The notes beneath the pieces were generated by a model, which was not told where the DNA came from, made no database searches, and saw only the letters and a list, made by a program, of their open reading frames with translations. DNA of 64,000 bases, taken from Phlebotomus papatasi (taxonomy: Eukaryota; Arthropoda; Insecta; Diptera; Psychodidae). Within the stretch, counting starts at the first letter, position 1; every line of letters starts with the position of its first letter. A program made the translations under genes and the position numbers. Below are positions 46,639 to 58,170 of the stretch, piece after piece. The DNA is taken from positions 29,946,001-30,010,000 of the forward strand of contig NC_077222.1 in NCBI RefSeq assembly GCF_024763615.1, read 5' to 3'.

Positions 46639-49600
46639 ATGATAGATAAGATTTCTCGAAATGTAATTAACCGATTCCATTGAAATTTACAGACTTGTTC
46701 TAGGGAGTGTTCAGAATTAAACTACCCGCTTTATTTTTCGGATAATTTAGAGATAAAATGATTGATGTACGCTGTGTTATTTTGATTAAATTTTGAATTT
46801 TTTCAACGTTTCGAAAACAAATACAACAATCAAATAACTTTATTAATAAATTCTTTAGTAGGATTAGAATAGAAATTTTAAGAAAATTTGACGTAAAAGA
46901 CATTACTAGACAATTATTTGCTTTTATAATCCATTTGTCAAACAAAAACATCACAGATTACATTTTCACTATTAAACTACATTTTAAATAAAACAGTCAA
47001 GATATCATCCAAATAATTCCGATCTGAATAACAGAGCGGACACTGTACCTACTTGAAAAAGATTATTTTCCTTGGTCACAAGGAGGAAATGGAGAAGGAA
47101 ATTATGGTTTGTGCAAGTAAATCTCCCAATAATCTAAATTTTACTTTTTCAAAATTCGTCTGTTCAATTTTCATTATTTAATAATAGAAAATATTATATT
47201 TGTTTTTTTTTATTTTAGGTAAATTTAGTCTAAGTAATTTTGTTGATCGTAAAATATGTTTTTGCAAAAGGGTCTCCGAAAATTAGATCCATATGGGTGA
47301 ATCTTTAAATAAAAAGTTAAGAAAATATTATTTTTTTTTTCTAATGTTGAAAAAATATTCTACAGAAAATATGCTTTTATAGTCCTCAAGACCCGTAACC
47401 CATTAGATGAAAAAAGAAAAAAAATCCAGTAAAATTTATATATCACTGTTATCTCTAATGACAAATTATTTCAATTAATAAAGCGAACAGATTTGTGATA
47501 ATTTTTCAAGTTTTTTTGTTTAAAATTCCAACTTACCACTTTAAAAATTAACTGCTAAAAACTCAGAATTTTACTGAGTCAACGGAAGAGTTTACTAAAC
47601 GGTTAAACAAACAACTTGTTGCCAGACGTCCCCAATTCTGTGAAAGTAATTAAGAGAGAAAGTACTTTAAAATTAAATCTAGATGCTTATAATAAATTCA
47701 GCGATTTAAAGCTAAGTTGTTGAAAAGTTCATAATAATTGTAGTTTTAATTAAGCTTCTTTTCGTCATAGTTTAGCTTGAAATTGTCCCATTTTAGTTCA
47801 AATTTACTTCCTGTCGATTACAGAAAAACAATTTTTTACGAGGCGCTACTACATCGTAAAATGAAAATGAAAGGAAACAGAGCTTGATGGTGCTAAATAT
47901 TAATACACTGAATTTACCATGAAAGGAAACTTTATTCCTCTCAATTCTTTCCTTATGCATATAAAGTGATGATGATTTACAAAACTGAGAGTGAGATGGT
48001 AAAAAAAACTGTTTTATAGGCCCTTGGAGGAAAATTAAATTATGTGGCGAGACATTTTTGATTCTATCGAATAAGCTTCAGTTGATAATATTTAGGAAGG
48101 GCTTGCTTTAGCAGAATGGTGCATGTGGAAGTAATTATTCACCATTGTTGTTTACGACAAGTAAATGAGACAGAAAGTCTATTGGAATTGTTTTAAAAGG
48201 GTAAATGTGACTAAGCAAAATATTATATGCTATAGTCGAAATCTAGGATATACAGAATGTATTAGACGGTATAATCCTTAAATATCTACTGAAGCGATGG
48301 AGATAGCTGAGGATAAGTATTTTTCCACATAAGAGGAAAATTAAATAAAAATGGTTATCAGTCTTCGTTCAATTCTTTCACGTTTGCTTTGGAAATTGGG
48401 TTAAGCAATATATAATATATTAAATCAGGTGCAAGCTGCAAGAAAATTCAACATTTACGAAGTAATATCTTCAATTTCGATCATATATATATTTTTAAAT
48501 TGAATTTTCCGTCAATATTATCATTCTGTGATTTTTCCGAAACCTGTCACAATTTATTATATTCCCATGATGTCCTTTATACGATTCAAAGGCATCGAAC
48601 ATATTTCCATATATATAGCAAAGTAGAATCACAATTCATCTCTTTTTCATTACTTTTAGAGCTTTTTGCTACATATATGTTGAGCTTTTGATACTTTATA
48701 CTACTCTCCCACTCAGGGAGATGCTCTCTTTTCGAGGGTCAAAGTCCTCTCTCCTTCGTTAACATGCCCCCTTTGCCTATATTTATATATACACAGATTT
48801 CGTCAACTTTATAAAATGTATAACCTTTTGAGAAATTCTTTTGCTTCAGGTGCTCTTTTGTGTTCCACCCCTCAATGTAAAATAAATAGTTTGAGGAGTT
48901 TTATCATCAAATAAGCTCCCTTCCTATATCTATTATGCTAGACTATAGGATTTTCTTTAAGGTTGAATTTCAGGGTTCACTGGTAAGATTAGTTTCTATG
49001 TTTTAGGGATGATTAATGATTAAAGGAAAATCAATAGAAAATAAATTAGCCAATTCTCATGGCACGTCATTTTCAGCACGAACTTGTGCCACAACTTTTT
49101 AGCAAAATAAGGCAGAAAGTACCACAAGAAAGTAATTGAAATAATTGGAACGCACGTTGCATAACACAATCTTATATGGATATATAGTTTGGGGGTATCC
49201 TCCATGGCTGTAAAATTTCTCACACATCTTCCTGATAAAACGTTAATTGAAATTAATTCTATCTGCCACTCAATCACGTCTTTTCACATACACAATTTGA
49301 TTGTAAGGACACAAATTCCCTTTAAAATTGAATCACAAACAGCAAGAATATCAACCAATTTACGAGTTTTTTTTCTTACCCACAAAAAGGAAAAGAAAGA
49401 ATTTCACTTTGGTGTGAAAAGGAATTGAAAAACTGTGGAGTTACTTTATCACTTTGCAAAGGACACAGGAACACTGGAAAAGATATTTCCTACTGAGTCG
49501 GGTGAAAGGCGAACTTGGAGGGATGAATAGTAGATTTAACACTGAGCTTAGAGGAAATTTTCTCTATAACATTTCCCCTCGGCATGAAAAACCACTGAAT

Positions 49601-50477
49601 AACTTTTCCACCTTCACATGAAATGTCCTATAGCACCAGACAGTCTCAGCGCATGGCATTAACTTTCATATCGATCTCTAAAACTAACGATGAAAATGTT
49701 AATGAAGGTGCAAACAGTTAGAATAAATCATTAACTAATCCCTAAAATTGTGAAGACAACAATTAAATAGGTATCGATAGAATTAAAAATTTATCTATTC
49801 TCTTTATTAGGAATTTTACTTATCTCTTTCATAATGTGATTTTGAATTAAGAGACTTGACGAACATTTCTGCAATAATGTGAAAGATTTGAGCCCAAGCT
49901 ACGAGAATAGCTTTAAATGTTTGAAAGAATCATGATGTTTGTTGGAAAAGCGCGGGATTTCTCTCACACAACCTTACTTCCAATTACTTCCATAAAATAA
50001 TTGGAGTAGGGTACAATCGTACTTTATGGCTATTAATAGAGCTGTTTATTATTTTCGTAATTTTATGATACCTTGATTGGCTAATCATTTCAGTAAACCT
50101 AACTTTGCGGGAGGAATTGTTATATCCTACGAATCTTAAGTGACTAAATGAATTGTCCAACAATTGATTATGCATAATTTATAAAATTAGCACTGTTTTT
50201 TGACCAACGACTGGTTACAACAATCAGTTATTGATAGGACTAATGATTCGTTGAGAAAGCAATTGTCGATTTGAATAACGACTGATAAGATAAAACGATG
50301 ATATAATTAAATTATTATTTAGAAAAGTAGTGAATTGTTGTTTGTGAAATCAATCAACTGTTGATTTCACTAACGATTTTTCAGATGAATCAAATATTAA
50401 TAAAACTAATGTTGTCGTTGAGGGGTAAATAAACATATCACTTTACATGTAACTTCTACAGTTTGCCCAATATTTGG
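46639..50477. other. AT-rich sequence right of synapsin, no gene recognised
   Basis: Long A/T runs and frames of at most 85 codons without domain similarity. Apart from a fragment of the GCGGGCACT element near 47020, I see no repeat copies or splice-competent coding blocks. Confidence 0.5.
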
Positions 50478-50792
50478 AAGTGAAATCTGCAAGTGCATTT
50501 GACGGTTTCATTCATCCGCTATTAATGTTAGTGGAAAAATCCAATCCTTAAGACCTACCATTCAGATTTTGTTGATAATGCTTAAAATAAAATAGATAAT
50601 AAACTAACTATTTGTTGATAAATTAGTTAGTCAAACTTATAAATTTTACTTTTGATTATTATCTACTATTATCTATTTTATATTAAGCCTTATCATCAAA
50701 ATCTGAATGGTAGGTCTTGAGGATTGGATTTTTCCACGAACATTAATAGCGGATGAATGAAACCGCCAAATGCACTTGTTGATTTCACTTCA
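50478..50792. repeat. Large palindrome, arms about 130 bp
   Basis: AGTGAAATCTGCAAGTGCAT ... CATTCATCCGCTATTAATGT ... CTACCATTCAGATTTTG pairs with CAAAATCTGAATGGTAG ... TAATAGCGGATGAATG ... AAATGCACTTGTTGATTTCACT. The centre is AT-rich. Confidence 0.8.
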
Positions 50793-50959
50793 CAGAGAAA
50801 AATCCGCCACTAAAAACAAGAAAAATCACTCTAAAAATAGGCTAAATTTTGCTCCAAGAAACTAACTTTCTTATTTTTAGAAGTATTTTTCAAAATTTCC
50901 TAAAATGACACTACTCAACTTAAGAAAATATTTCTTAAAACTTTCTAAAACTACTCCCT

Positions 50960-51830
50960 GAATTCTAGTTCACTAGGGCTTGATTTTAGAAATTCTTCGA
51001 TTGATTTTAGAACTTTTGTAAGATCAATTCTAGAAACTTTCTGGTTGACTTTAGAAACAAAATACTTACCTTTAGAAATTTTCAGATTGATTTTAGAAAT
51101 GTTGTGAGATCAGTTATAGAAAACTTCTGGGTTGATTTTAGAAACTAAATACTTACTTTTAGAAATTTTCGGGTTGATTTTAGAAAATTCGTAGGATCAA
51201 TTCCAAAAACCTCCTGGGTTGTATTTAGAAACTATATACTTATTTTCAGAAATTTTAGGATTGATTTTAGAAATAGCATGGGATCAATCCTAGAACCCTC
51301 TCGGGTTGAATTTAGAAACTAATGGCTCCGGCACACCTTTTAGATCAGGAAAATTTCGTGAAGTCGAAATTCGCATCCCATTCTTTCTGACGCATTTTGC
51401 AATGTCCATCTCATTCTTTTGCCCTTCAAATTCGACTGAGCTAAATTAAATTTGGTGTGATGTTTAAAAAAAGAAGAAGAGTACGAGAGAATGAGATAGA
51501 CATATGCAAAACATGTGAGAAAGAAAGGGAGTCGAATTTCAACTTCGTGAAATTTTCCTGATCTAAAAGGTGTGCCGAAGCCATAAATACTTATTTTCAG
51601 AAATTTTTGGATTGATTTTGGAAATTACATAGGATCAATTCTAGAAACCTCTCGGGTTGAATTTAGAAGGAGGAGGATCATTTCAAGAAGTTTTGAATTT
51701 AGAAACTGTTTACTTATTTTTAGAAATTTTCGGATTGATTTTATAAATTTATTTGGATCAATTTATAAATTTTCCAAAATCAACTCAAGATTCCTTTAGG
51801 TTGACTTTACTAACAGAATATTTAATTTTA
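50960..51830. repeat. 87-bp tandem array, about seven units
   Basis: Units repeat GATTGATTTTAGAAA, GGATCAATTCTAGAAAC, GGGTTGATTTTAGAAACTA and ATACTTATTTTTAGAAATTT at 87-base spacing (for example 51061, 51148, 51235). Each unit looks like three diverged subunits of about 29 bp. Interrupted by the MITE at 51323-51583; the last units are degenerate. Confidence 0.8.
51323..51583. mobile_element. TAA-flanked (Harbinger-type) MITE in the tandem array
   Basis: 261 bp, arms TGGCTCCGGCACACCTTTTA and the mirror TAAAAGGTGTGCCGAAGCCA, TAA at 51320-51322 and 51584-51586. Neighbouring array units show the empty site with one TAA. Confidence 0.85.
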
Positions 51831-51919
51831 ATAGATAGATATTTTGGCTCTCGCTTTTGAAAACCGCAATAAAAAGGTCTTCAGAGGCTTAAATAATATT
51901 ATTAAAATAAACAACATTG

Positions 51920-52714
51920 ATCTGTAGCGAGCTTTCAAGGTTCTGTACCGATAGATCTCCGGGTATTTACGTGCGGCGGGACTTTCTTGTTTGTGCGCCG
52001 TCGGGTACCTTAAGTTTCTACTAGGTCGTCTAGTAGAAACGGGAGAGGTTTGTGTTGGGAGGGTTTCTCTCGGCTTAAACGAGTTCTTTACCTCCAATCT
52101 GTGAATGTCGGGCTTCCAATGACTGGACGGGGTACCCGGTGGCGGGATTATTCCCGGGGCATGTGATTCGATGGAGTCAGTCGATACAGGATCTTGGTGA
52201 GTGAGTTTTCTTTGTTAAGACTCTTATTTGAAACTTTCGAATTTACAGGTTGTGCACTCTGTGGAGCTTTTGTTTTATGTATGTATGTTAGTGCCTTACG
52301 GCAGTGTCACGGTCCAAAATCAGCTCTTAGAGCTGAGGACCTGTGGATGGAGGAGGGGTTTGATTTTAGAGATTTTGCAGGAGCAATTCCTAGAAGTCAA
52401 GTGAAAAATGTCTTCAGACTTTCAAATTACGATTAAAACTAAATGATCAGGTATTTAGGATTAGGGCATTGGCATTCATGGGATTTGAAATTAAATTCCT
52501 GGATGTTTCTGTTTAAGAATTTTTTATTTTCCTGTGTGGTGGAATATTCCTTATCGAGACCAAGGCTTATCGTGATTAATTGCCCATTAGCGATCCAGCT
52601 GTGTGGCCCCATCCGAACACTTCCATTCTATGTTACAGACTAACTGATAGAGTCTCCTTTCAGCCAGTCATCAACACGGCTGGCAACAGAACTATACCCA
52701 AGACTATACCGCCA
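51920..52714. other. GC-rich mosaic with perfect 11-bp hairpin, origin unknown
   Basis: Composition differs sharply from the AT-rich surroundings. GTTTCTACTAG at 52014-52024 pairs perfectly with CTAGTAGAAAC at 52030-52040 around a 5-base loop. GGTACC occurs twice nearby. The open frames here show no domain I know. A degenerate transposon is the likeliest source. Confidence 0.35.
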
Positions 52715-53190
52715 GATTTATTATTATTATTAATCGTGTAAGCCCCAGACTTGCCGACTGCCAAACCCGGCGGGCATTTGACCATTTGACATCCTTTGAT
52801 GTCACCTTATCATCCATGGAGATGGCCTACCCCTGTGTGTTATGATGGGACAACATCATGGCATGACCACTTTCCTCCCTCTTGCACGCATACACGATTA
52901 GGGTTTGACACCCCTGGACTTTAGCGACGATCGCTAATAGAGAGAGGGTATTAATTAAGAGACGGACGAGAGAGAGAGTTAGTTAGTGACTAGACTCGGA
53001 CAAGGAAGGACATGCGCGCGTGCAGACCAGAGGGAGGATCTGGTTGAAAGAGGGGAACGGGTGGTAGGTTTAAATCTCGTCCCTGACCCCCTTTCTAAGA
53101 GATCAAAGATTCTATTAATTCCTTTTGGTACGCGGGTGAAATTCTGACTGAACAAAGTTTACAATCGTATCGGAATACTGTATTACCTGT
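52715..53190 (-). mobile_element. Possible 5'-truncated non-LTR retrotransposon 3' end
   Basis: GC-richer sequence that, on the minus strand, ends in TTAATAATAATAATAAATC, the kind of TAA-repeat tail found on I-like and LOA-like elements. No coding domain survives. Identification rests on the tail and composition only. Confidence 0.35.
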
Positions 53191-53194
53191 ATTA

Positions 53195-53500
53195 CAATGT
53201 AATCATATTATATTGATGTTGTATTCCGTGATGGAAGAATCCTCTAAGTCCATGTGTACATTGCCCGGGAGCGCCTTCCTCGTGATGTTGGTGCTTCTTC
53301 CATGCTCCTGGAGTTTTTTTGGGCAGAGGCGGTGCAGCTTATTACGTTTTACCCCAGTGAATAGTCCTTTTCCTGATATTCAGTTGCTTGCACCGGGCGG
53401 GACTCGAACTCACAACTGTGAGAGTCGAATCAGAGATCTCGTCTGCCCAAAACCAAACGATATTACCTATTTCGCCACTGAGATCCCCGGAGATCCCCTA
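53195..53500 (-). mobile_element. Candidate tRNA-derived SINE
   Basis: Read on the minus strand, CAGTGGCGAAATAGG resembles box A, and GAGTTCGAGTCCCGCC about 55 bases on matches box B. The next 200 bases are unrelated to tRNA and end in an AT-rich run. No target-site duplication was found, so the ends are approximate. Confidence 0.5.
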
Positions 53501-53511
53501 TATCGCCAGTA

Positions 53512-56125
53512 AAAGGCCTTGCTAGGAGCGAGAAGTGGGAAGTATGAATTTCCGAAATTTCCCGAATAAGGAAGGGCAAACTAACAGCCGAACTCTATTT
53601 CGATATCAGGTGGGAAATCTCGATAACATCAGTTAGAAATATTTTGAATCCATTTGTATAATATCCTAAAAACTAATCGTTGATAGAAAGTCATATGAAT
53701 TTTGGTTTCATAATTATTTTTTGATCTATAAAAGGTGTGCCGGAGATATAATAAATTAAACAATAATTTGTTCAAACCATGATAAAGTTGATCAACAGTG
53801 TATCAAATTGGTAACTGTTTTAATAGAAATATTCGTCGAAAGATAATCAAATTTTATTAATTGTTGTTAAATATCGGATTTGCTAACCATTGTACGTCTA
53901 TTAATTTTTTAATTTTTTTTTAATTTTTTTAATTTTTGCGGCTATTAAAAGGTAGCCGGACTTTCCGGTTTCTTTGGGCCCGGTTGCCAAATATTCATTT
54001 TCGTAGGGAGCGGCTGGGGATTCTTAGCGTGGAACTTCCATCACGCTGCTCGTTCGCCTTACCCCCTAAGAATTGAGGCTTGGGATTTGTCTGATGACTG
54101 CCCCCATTGACTACACTCGCCTCTAGGGTTTCTTTTTCTGAAGGTCAGAAGAACACACTATAAATACTACAAAGAAATAAATAAATAACATTGAAACATT
54201 ACAAGATATTTCTTAGATGTTATCACAGATTTTTGTATCACAGACGGTTTACGGATTTCCGCATTTTTTTTATCTTTTTTTTTAATTACGTAGTAATGTA
54301 TACTTTGTACCAGGCGATAGGAATGTGACATTATCGACTTTTAGATCTATTTTTAAAAACAAGTTAGAAAACAATGGTAAACTTTCCAAAAAACAAATTT
54401 TTCTAATTGAATCCACAATAATTGTCAAGCTGAACAAGGTTGTCACTCATCAATCAAACCATAAAAATTCTATACATTTTACCCATTTTACTAATGTTAT
54501 TTTTTTGAATCTACATACTTTTTTTCTAAAGCGTTTTCTAGCTTATGGATGTAGTAATATTAATCATTTCCTGTTGAAGAAACAATATTTCGAAAAAGTA
54601 AGAAATTAATTTACTTTATGATAATTTCTAATTATGGTTCGAATAAGTAATATGTTTTTCCGTAACTATTTATAGAAATAAACTATTTTTCAAAGGTCAT
54701 TTGTGATTTAAACCTATTTTTGTAAGATGGCCATAAGCATGCAATACTGGCCATAAGTTGTGTCACTACACTATGTTTAACGATACCCCGATCATCTCGA
54801 TCGTTCACTACTCATACTATTTCCATGAAATTTATTCAATTGGTTCAGTGTAAATAAAATAAACCCATACACAGGTAGAAGAGCTCGCGAGGTGAGCCAC
54901 GAGAAATTCCAGGTAAAAATCAACTTCAACTTCTTGTTGGAATCAGCGAGTTTTAGTTTGAGTGAAGATTTCGGAGTGGAACGTTGTTGTGTGGCCATTG
55001 GAGTAAAAACTCCATTATGTCAAAGGAAAATTGATAGTTTTGTTAGTAAAAAGTGGGAAAAACTGAATAAATCACACATATTTGTCGATTAACCCAATTC
55101 CGAATTGTTTTTCTACTTCAAAATTGTGATTTTTCGAGTGAAAATTTATACAATTTCGAGTTAAAATCGCGAAAGTGAATTTTTTGTACATTCGACGACC
55201 AGAGTTAAATGTGTGTGAATCTGTGACTCTGATGAGATAATCGACAACGGACTTTAGAGTTATTCATTAAATTCCATAGAGAGATTGAAAAGAAAACACT
55301 TAATTTGACAAAGTTAAACACCATTATTCAAAAAAAAAGCTGGAAAATTATGCAATGATTACACTCTTGGTCAGATATTGGAATATATGTATGCATAAAC
55401 ACCTTTGAATTTTCATGTTAAATTTATACGTGGAATTTGCAGACGGCATAAATTTAAGGATACAACAATCTGACAAAGTAAATTTTGCGAGTTGGCTCTT
55501 TGCTCGAGGTAAAGCACTATTATTGGCTGTGGTGGAAGATTTCTTTCCATGTAACCATGTGTCGAAGACGGTACAAATACGGTGTGAACCAGAGGAATAT
55601 ATCGGTGATGTCGCAGAAATTGCAAGAAAATTCCTCCAGACGAATGTGAAGAAGGGTCAATGCACGTGCTCAAGTACCTTAATGAACCATCGCCCACCTC
55701 TTCTTCTCATTCTTTAGTACCGCTTGTCTATTGCTTGATTCATTCGTCAAAATTTATTCCTTTTTAACTGCAGATGTACAAATTTTCTGTTTTTGTTGTC
55801 TTACCTCATGGTACAAAATGTTGGTTGGATTGGGCAATGGAAAAACTCGAAATGGAGATATTATATACAACTACTATTTAGAAAAAGAGAAAAATATTGA
55901 ATACCAGAAAGAAGTGTGGGTTCCACAAGGTCTGAAACATGTTGATCGAGTGATTAAGATTATTATTGTCACGCTAGTTGAATAAAGTGCATTTTTTTTG
56001 CCCAGACTGATCCATCACAGAATAATAGTGTTTCCCTCAATGAAAAGAAGAATTGTCAAAGATATACAAAACATTGCGTGATTTTCAGCTTAAGGGAAAA
56101 TTCTCTCTCGGTGTGTGCTTTACAG
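53512..56125. other. Region upstream of the 56166 exon, no gene recognised
   Basis: Contains a GC-rich patch (53935-54130) of transposon-like character and two plus-strand frames of 100 and 84 codons (55415-55717, 55731-55985) with no family I know. Part may be 5' UTR or promoter of the gene starting at 56166. Confidence 0.35.
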
Positions 56126-56165
56126 ATCTTCACGAAAAACGAAAGACTCGAATAGGCGATAAAAC

Positions 56166-56231
56166 ATGGGATCCATCAAAACATCTATTCCAAGTGCCTC
56201 ATTCACTCACTACATCCTGCTTTTAGTCACT
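56166..56231 (+). CDS. First coding exon of an unidentified secreted or membrane protein
   Basis: ATG in a good context (aaaacATGG) opens 22 codons ending at a perfect donor GTAAGT. The peptide ends in a hydrophobic run (HYILLLVT) like the core of a signal peptide cut by an intron. An acceptor-like TTTACAG at 56125 may start the exon. No continuation was recognised before 64000, so the intron would contain the LOA-like retrotransposon. Product unknown. Confidence 0.45.
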
Positions 56232-57046
56232 GTAAGTTCGCAAATACAATTAAGAATTTAGAGATAGGTTGGGCTTAAAAGACAGGAGTTTGAATTTTGT
56301 ATTTTAAAGTAATATTTAAAATTAAAAAATAAAAAAAAATATGAGAAGGAGAGAAAGCTTGAGATCTTGATGGTTTGGCAGTAGGGAAAGACTAAGAACG
56401 TATTAGCCAGCAACTTATTTTTTCTTTGCTTATATTTAGTTAAAAATATTTTGAATTAGACCGATAAATATTTAAAAGAATAGGGAGGGAGGTGTTAATT
56501 CTGAATAAATAGTAGTTTGCTGAATATTCTTTCTAAAGCAAACTAGAACATCCCACTGTCTAACTCTACTTCTGAATAATTCCGCCTCGGCCTCCCCTAT
56601 TTTTCTTCTGACAAAAAGTTATTGAAGCCATTGAACTAAAACTTTTTCTAGAGTCTAAAATTTAAAGAAGGTGAACTGGGTATAATTTTGCTCGAATTAC
56701 ACCTTAAATTTGTTTCGAAAAACTTGTGTAAAGAAACTGGAGTGTCTAAAATACTTCCTATCCATCCTCTATTAAATATATAGAACTTAAAAGTTCTATC
56801 TAATTAAATATATGTAGATTATATTAAGTTAGTTCATGTCTTAAATATTTTATACCTCTCATTCGAATTTACTGGAAATTTTTGCTAATTTTTAGGTTTT
56901 GATTAAATTTTAAGGTCATTTAATAAATTTTAAACACCAAGGCTAAAAAATTGCTTAGCTAGAAACTAAGATAGAAATATTTTCGAAAATTTAACCCTCT
57001 TCCGCAAACATTTCATTATTACTATTATAGAAAAGTGTTCCTATTA

Positions 57047-57298
57047 GGGTAAAGTGGTACAAGTTGGACAGTAGTGGTACAAGTTGGACAATGGTACAAT
57101 TTGGTCAGGGCTTTTTGTCTTGATAAATTTAGTACTTCATTTTTATTTGTATATTTTTAATGCTTTAGTTTTATAATTTGGTTCCTTGTGCTTAAAAATA
57201 AATTTTGTACTGTATTTATCAAGAAAAAACCCATGTCCAACTTGTACCAGCGAATTGTCCAAATTGTAACACTAATTCCAAATTATATCGCTTTACCC
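57047..57298. mobile_element. GGGTAAAGTGGTACAAGTTG MITE
   Basis: 252 bp, TA on both sides, left arm with two tandem GTGGTACAAGTTGGACA units, right end TCCAACTTGTACC then GCTTTACCC. Confidence 0.75.
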
Positions 57299-57696
57299 TA
57301 TTTAAATTTTCCTGAAACTTAAATTAAAACCTAAAATTTTCGGTATTTTTCGGTATTGTGCTTAAAAGGAAAAACGTTGAATTAAATTCTTTTTAATGAT
57401 GTTTCTACAAAATTGGTCAGAACCCTTTGTGTTTCTATTACACTTAAATTAAATGATATGGTTTAGCTCAGAAATATAAAAAATTAAAAAAAAAACTACT
57501 TAAATATTGCCTATGCCTAAATGTTTAAGCTGAAATATTTGTGTAAAAATTTTCTAAAATTTAATAATCCGGTTTAAAGTAGATTTAAAAATTTTCTATA
57601 TTTGAATTTGCAAGTCTAAAAAGCTTTCTAAATCAGCTTTATAATTAATCACTTAAAGTTTGACCCTTCCGAATTAAGCTCAGCTACAGGGGAGAG

Positions 57697-57870
57697 TTTT
57701 CAGGCTTCACACGAACTCTGGCTTTTGAACACTTCATATTTTTCCATATATCTTCAATAAATCTAACCTTTTTTTTGGGAAGATGTGTGATTTAATATTG
57801 ATTATTGAAATATATTGCCATTAGGTCAGATTCATTAAAAGAATATGGAAAACAGATGCAGTTTCTAAAG
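57697..57870. repeat. CTTCGCACATACTTCGGCTT repeat, third copy
   Basis: GGCTTCACACGAACTCTGGC, TTCCATATATCTTCAATAAA and ATATTGCCATTAGGTCAGAT match the copies at 18306 and 13605. Confidence 0.5.
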
Positions 57871-58060
57871 TAATTTTGCGAGTTAAAAAAAACAATTTTA
57901 TAAAAGCTTTAAAAAAAATTATGTGTAAATATCACACAATTAAGAGGATAGTTGCTTTTCCGTAATTTACTTCACAAAGCAATAAGGAAAAATTTACAAT
58001 TAAAAAAAAAAACACGGAATTCAGAAAAAACCTAATTGGGAAGTTTGGACTTCGATAATT

Positions 58061-58074
58061 TAATAATAATTTAG
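58061..58074. repeat. Target-site duplication, 3' side of LOA-like element
   Basis: TAATAATAATTTAG, identical to 63518-63531. It merges with the ATTTAG-type tail repeat, so its inner edge could shift by a few bases. Confidence 0.85.
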
Positions 58075-58170
58075 ATTTAGATTTAGAAGAGGGGGCGGTC
58101 AAAAGTGACCGCTGCACCCAGGCCTCTGTGTTGGGCCCATTATGCATCCCCTAGAAAAAAATTTCCACTA

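Noticed and set aside
52194..52643. Two plus-strand frames (80 and 66 codons) in the GC-rich mosaic
   Set aside because: No domain, and the surrounding sequence looks like degenerate transposon material.
55415..55985. Two adjacent plus-strand frames (100 and 84 codons)
   Set aside because: No known motif, no clear splice links between them, and a comparable frame exists on the other strand. Noted as possible UTR of the 56166 gene only.
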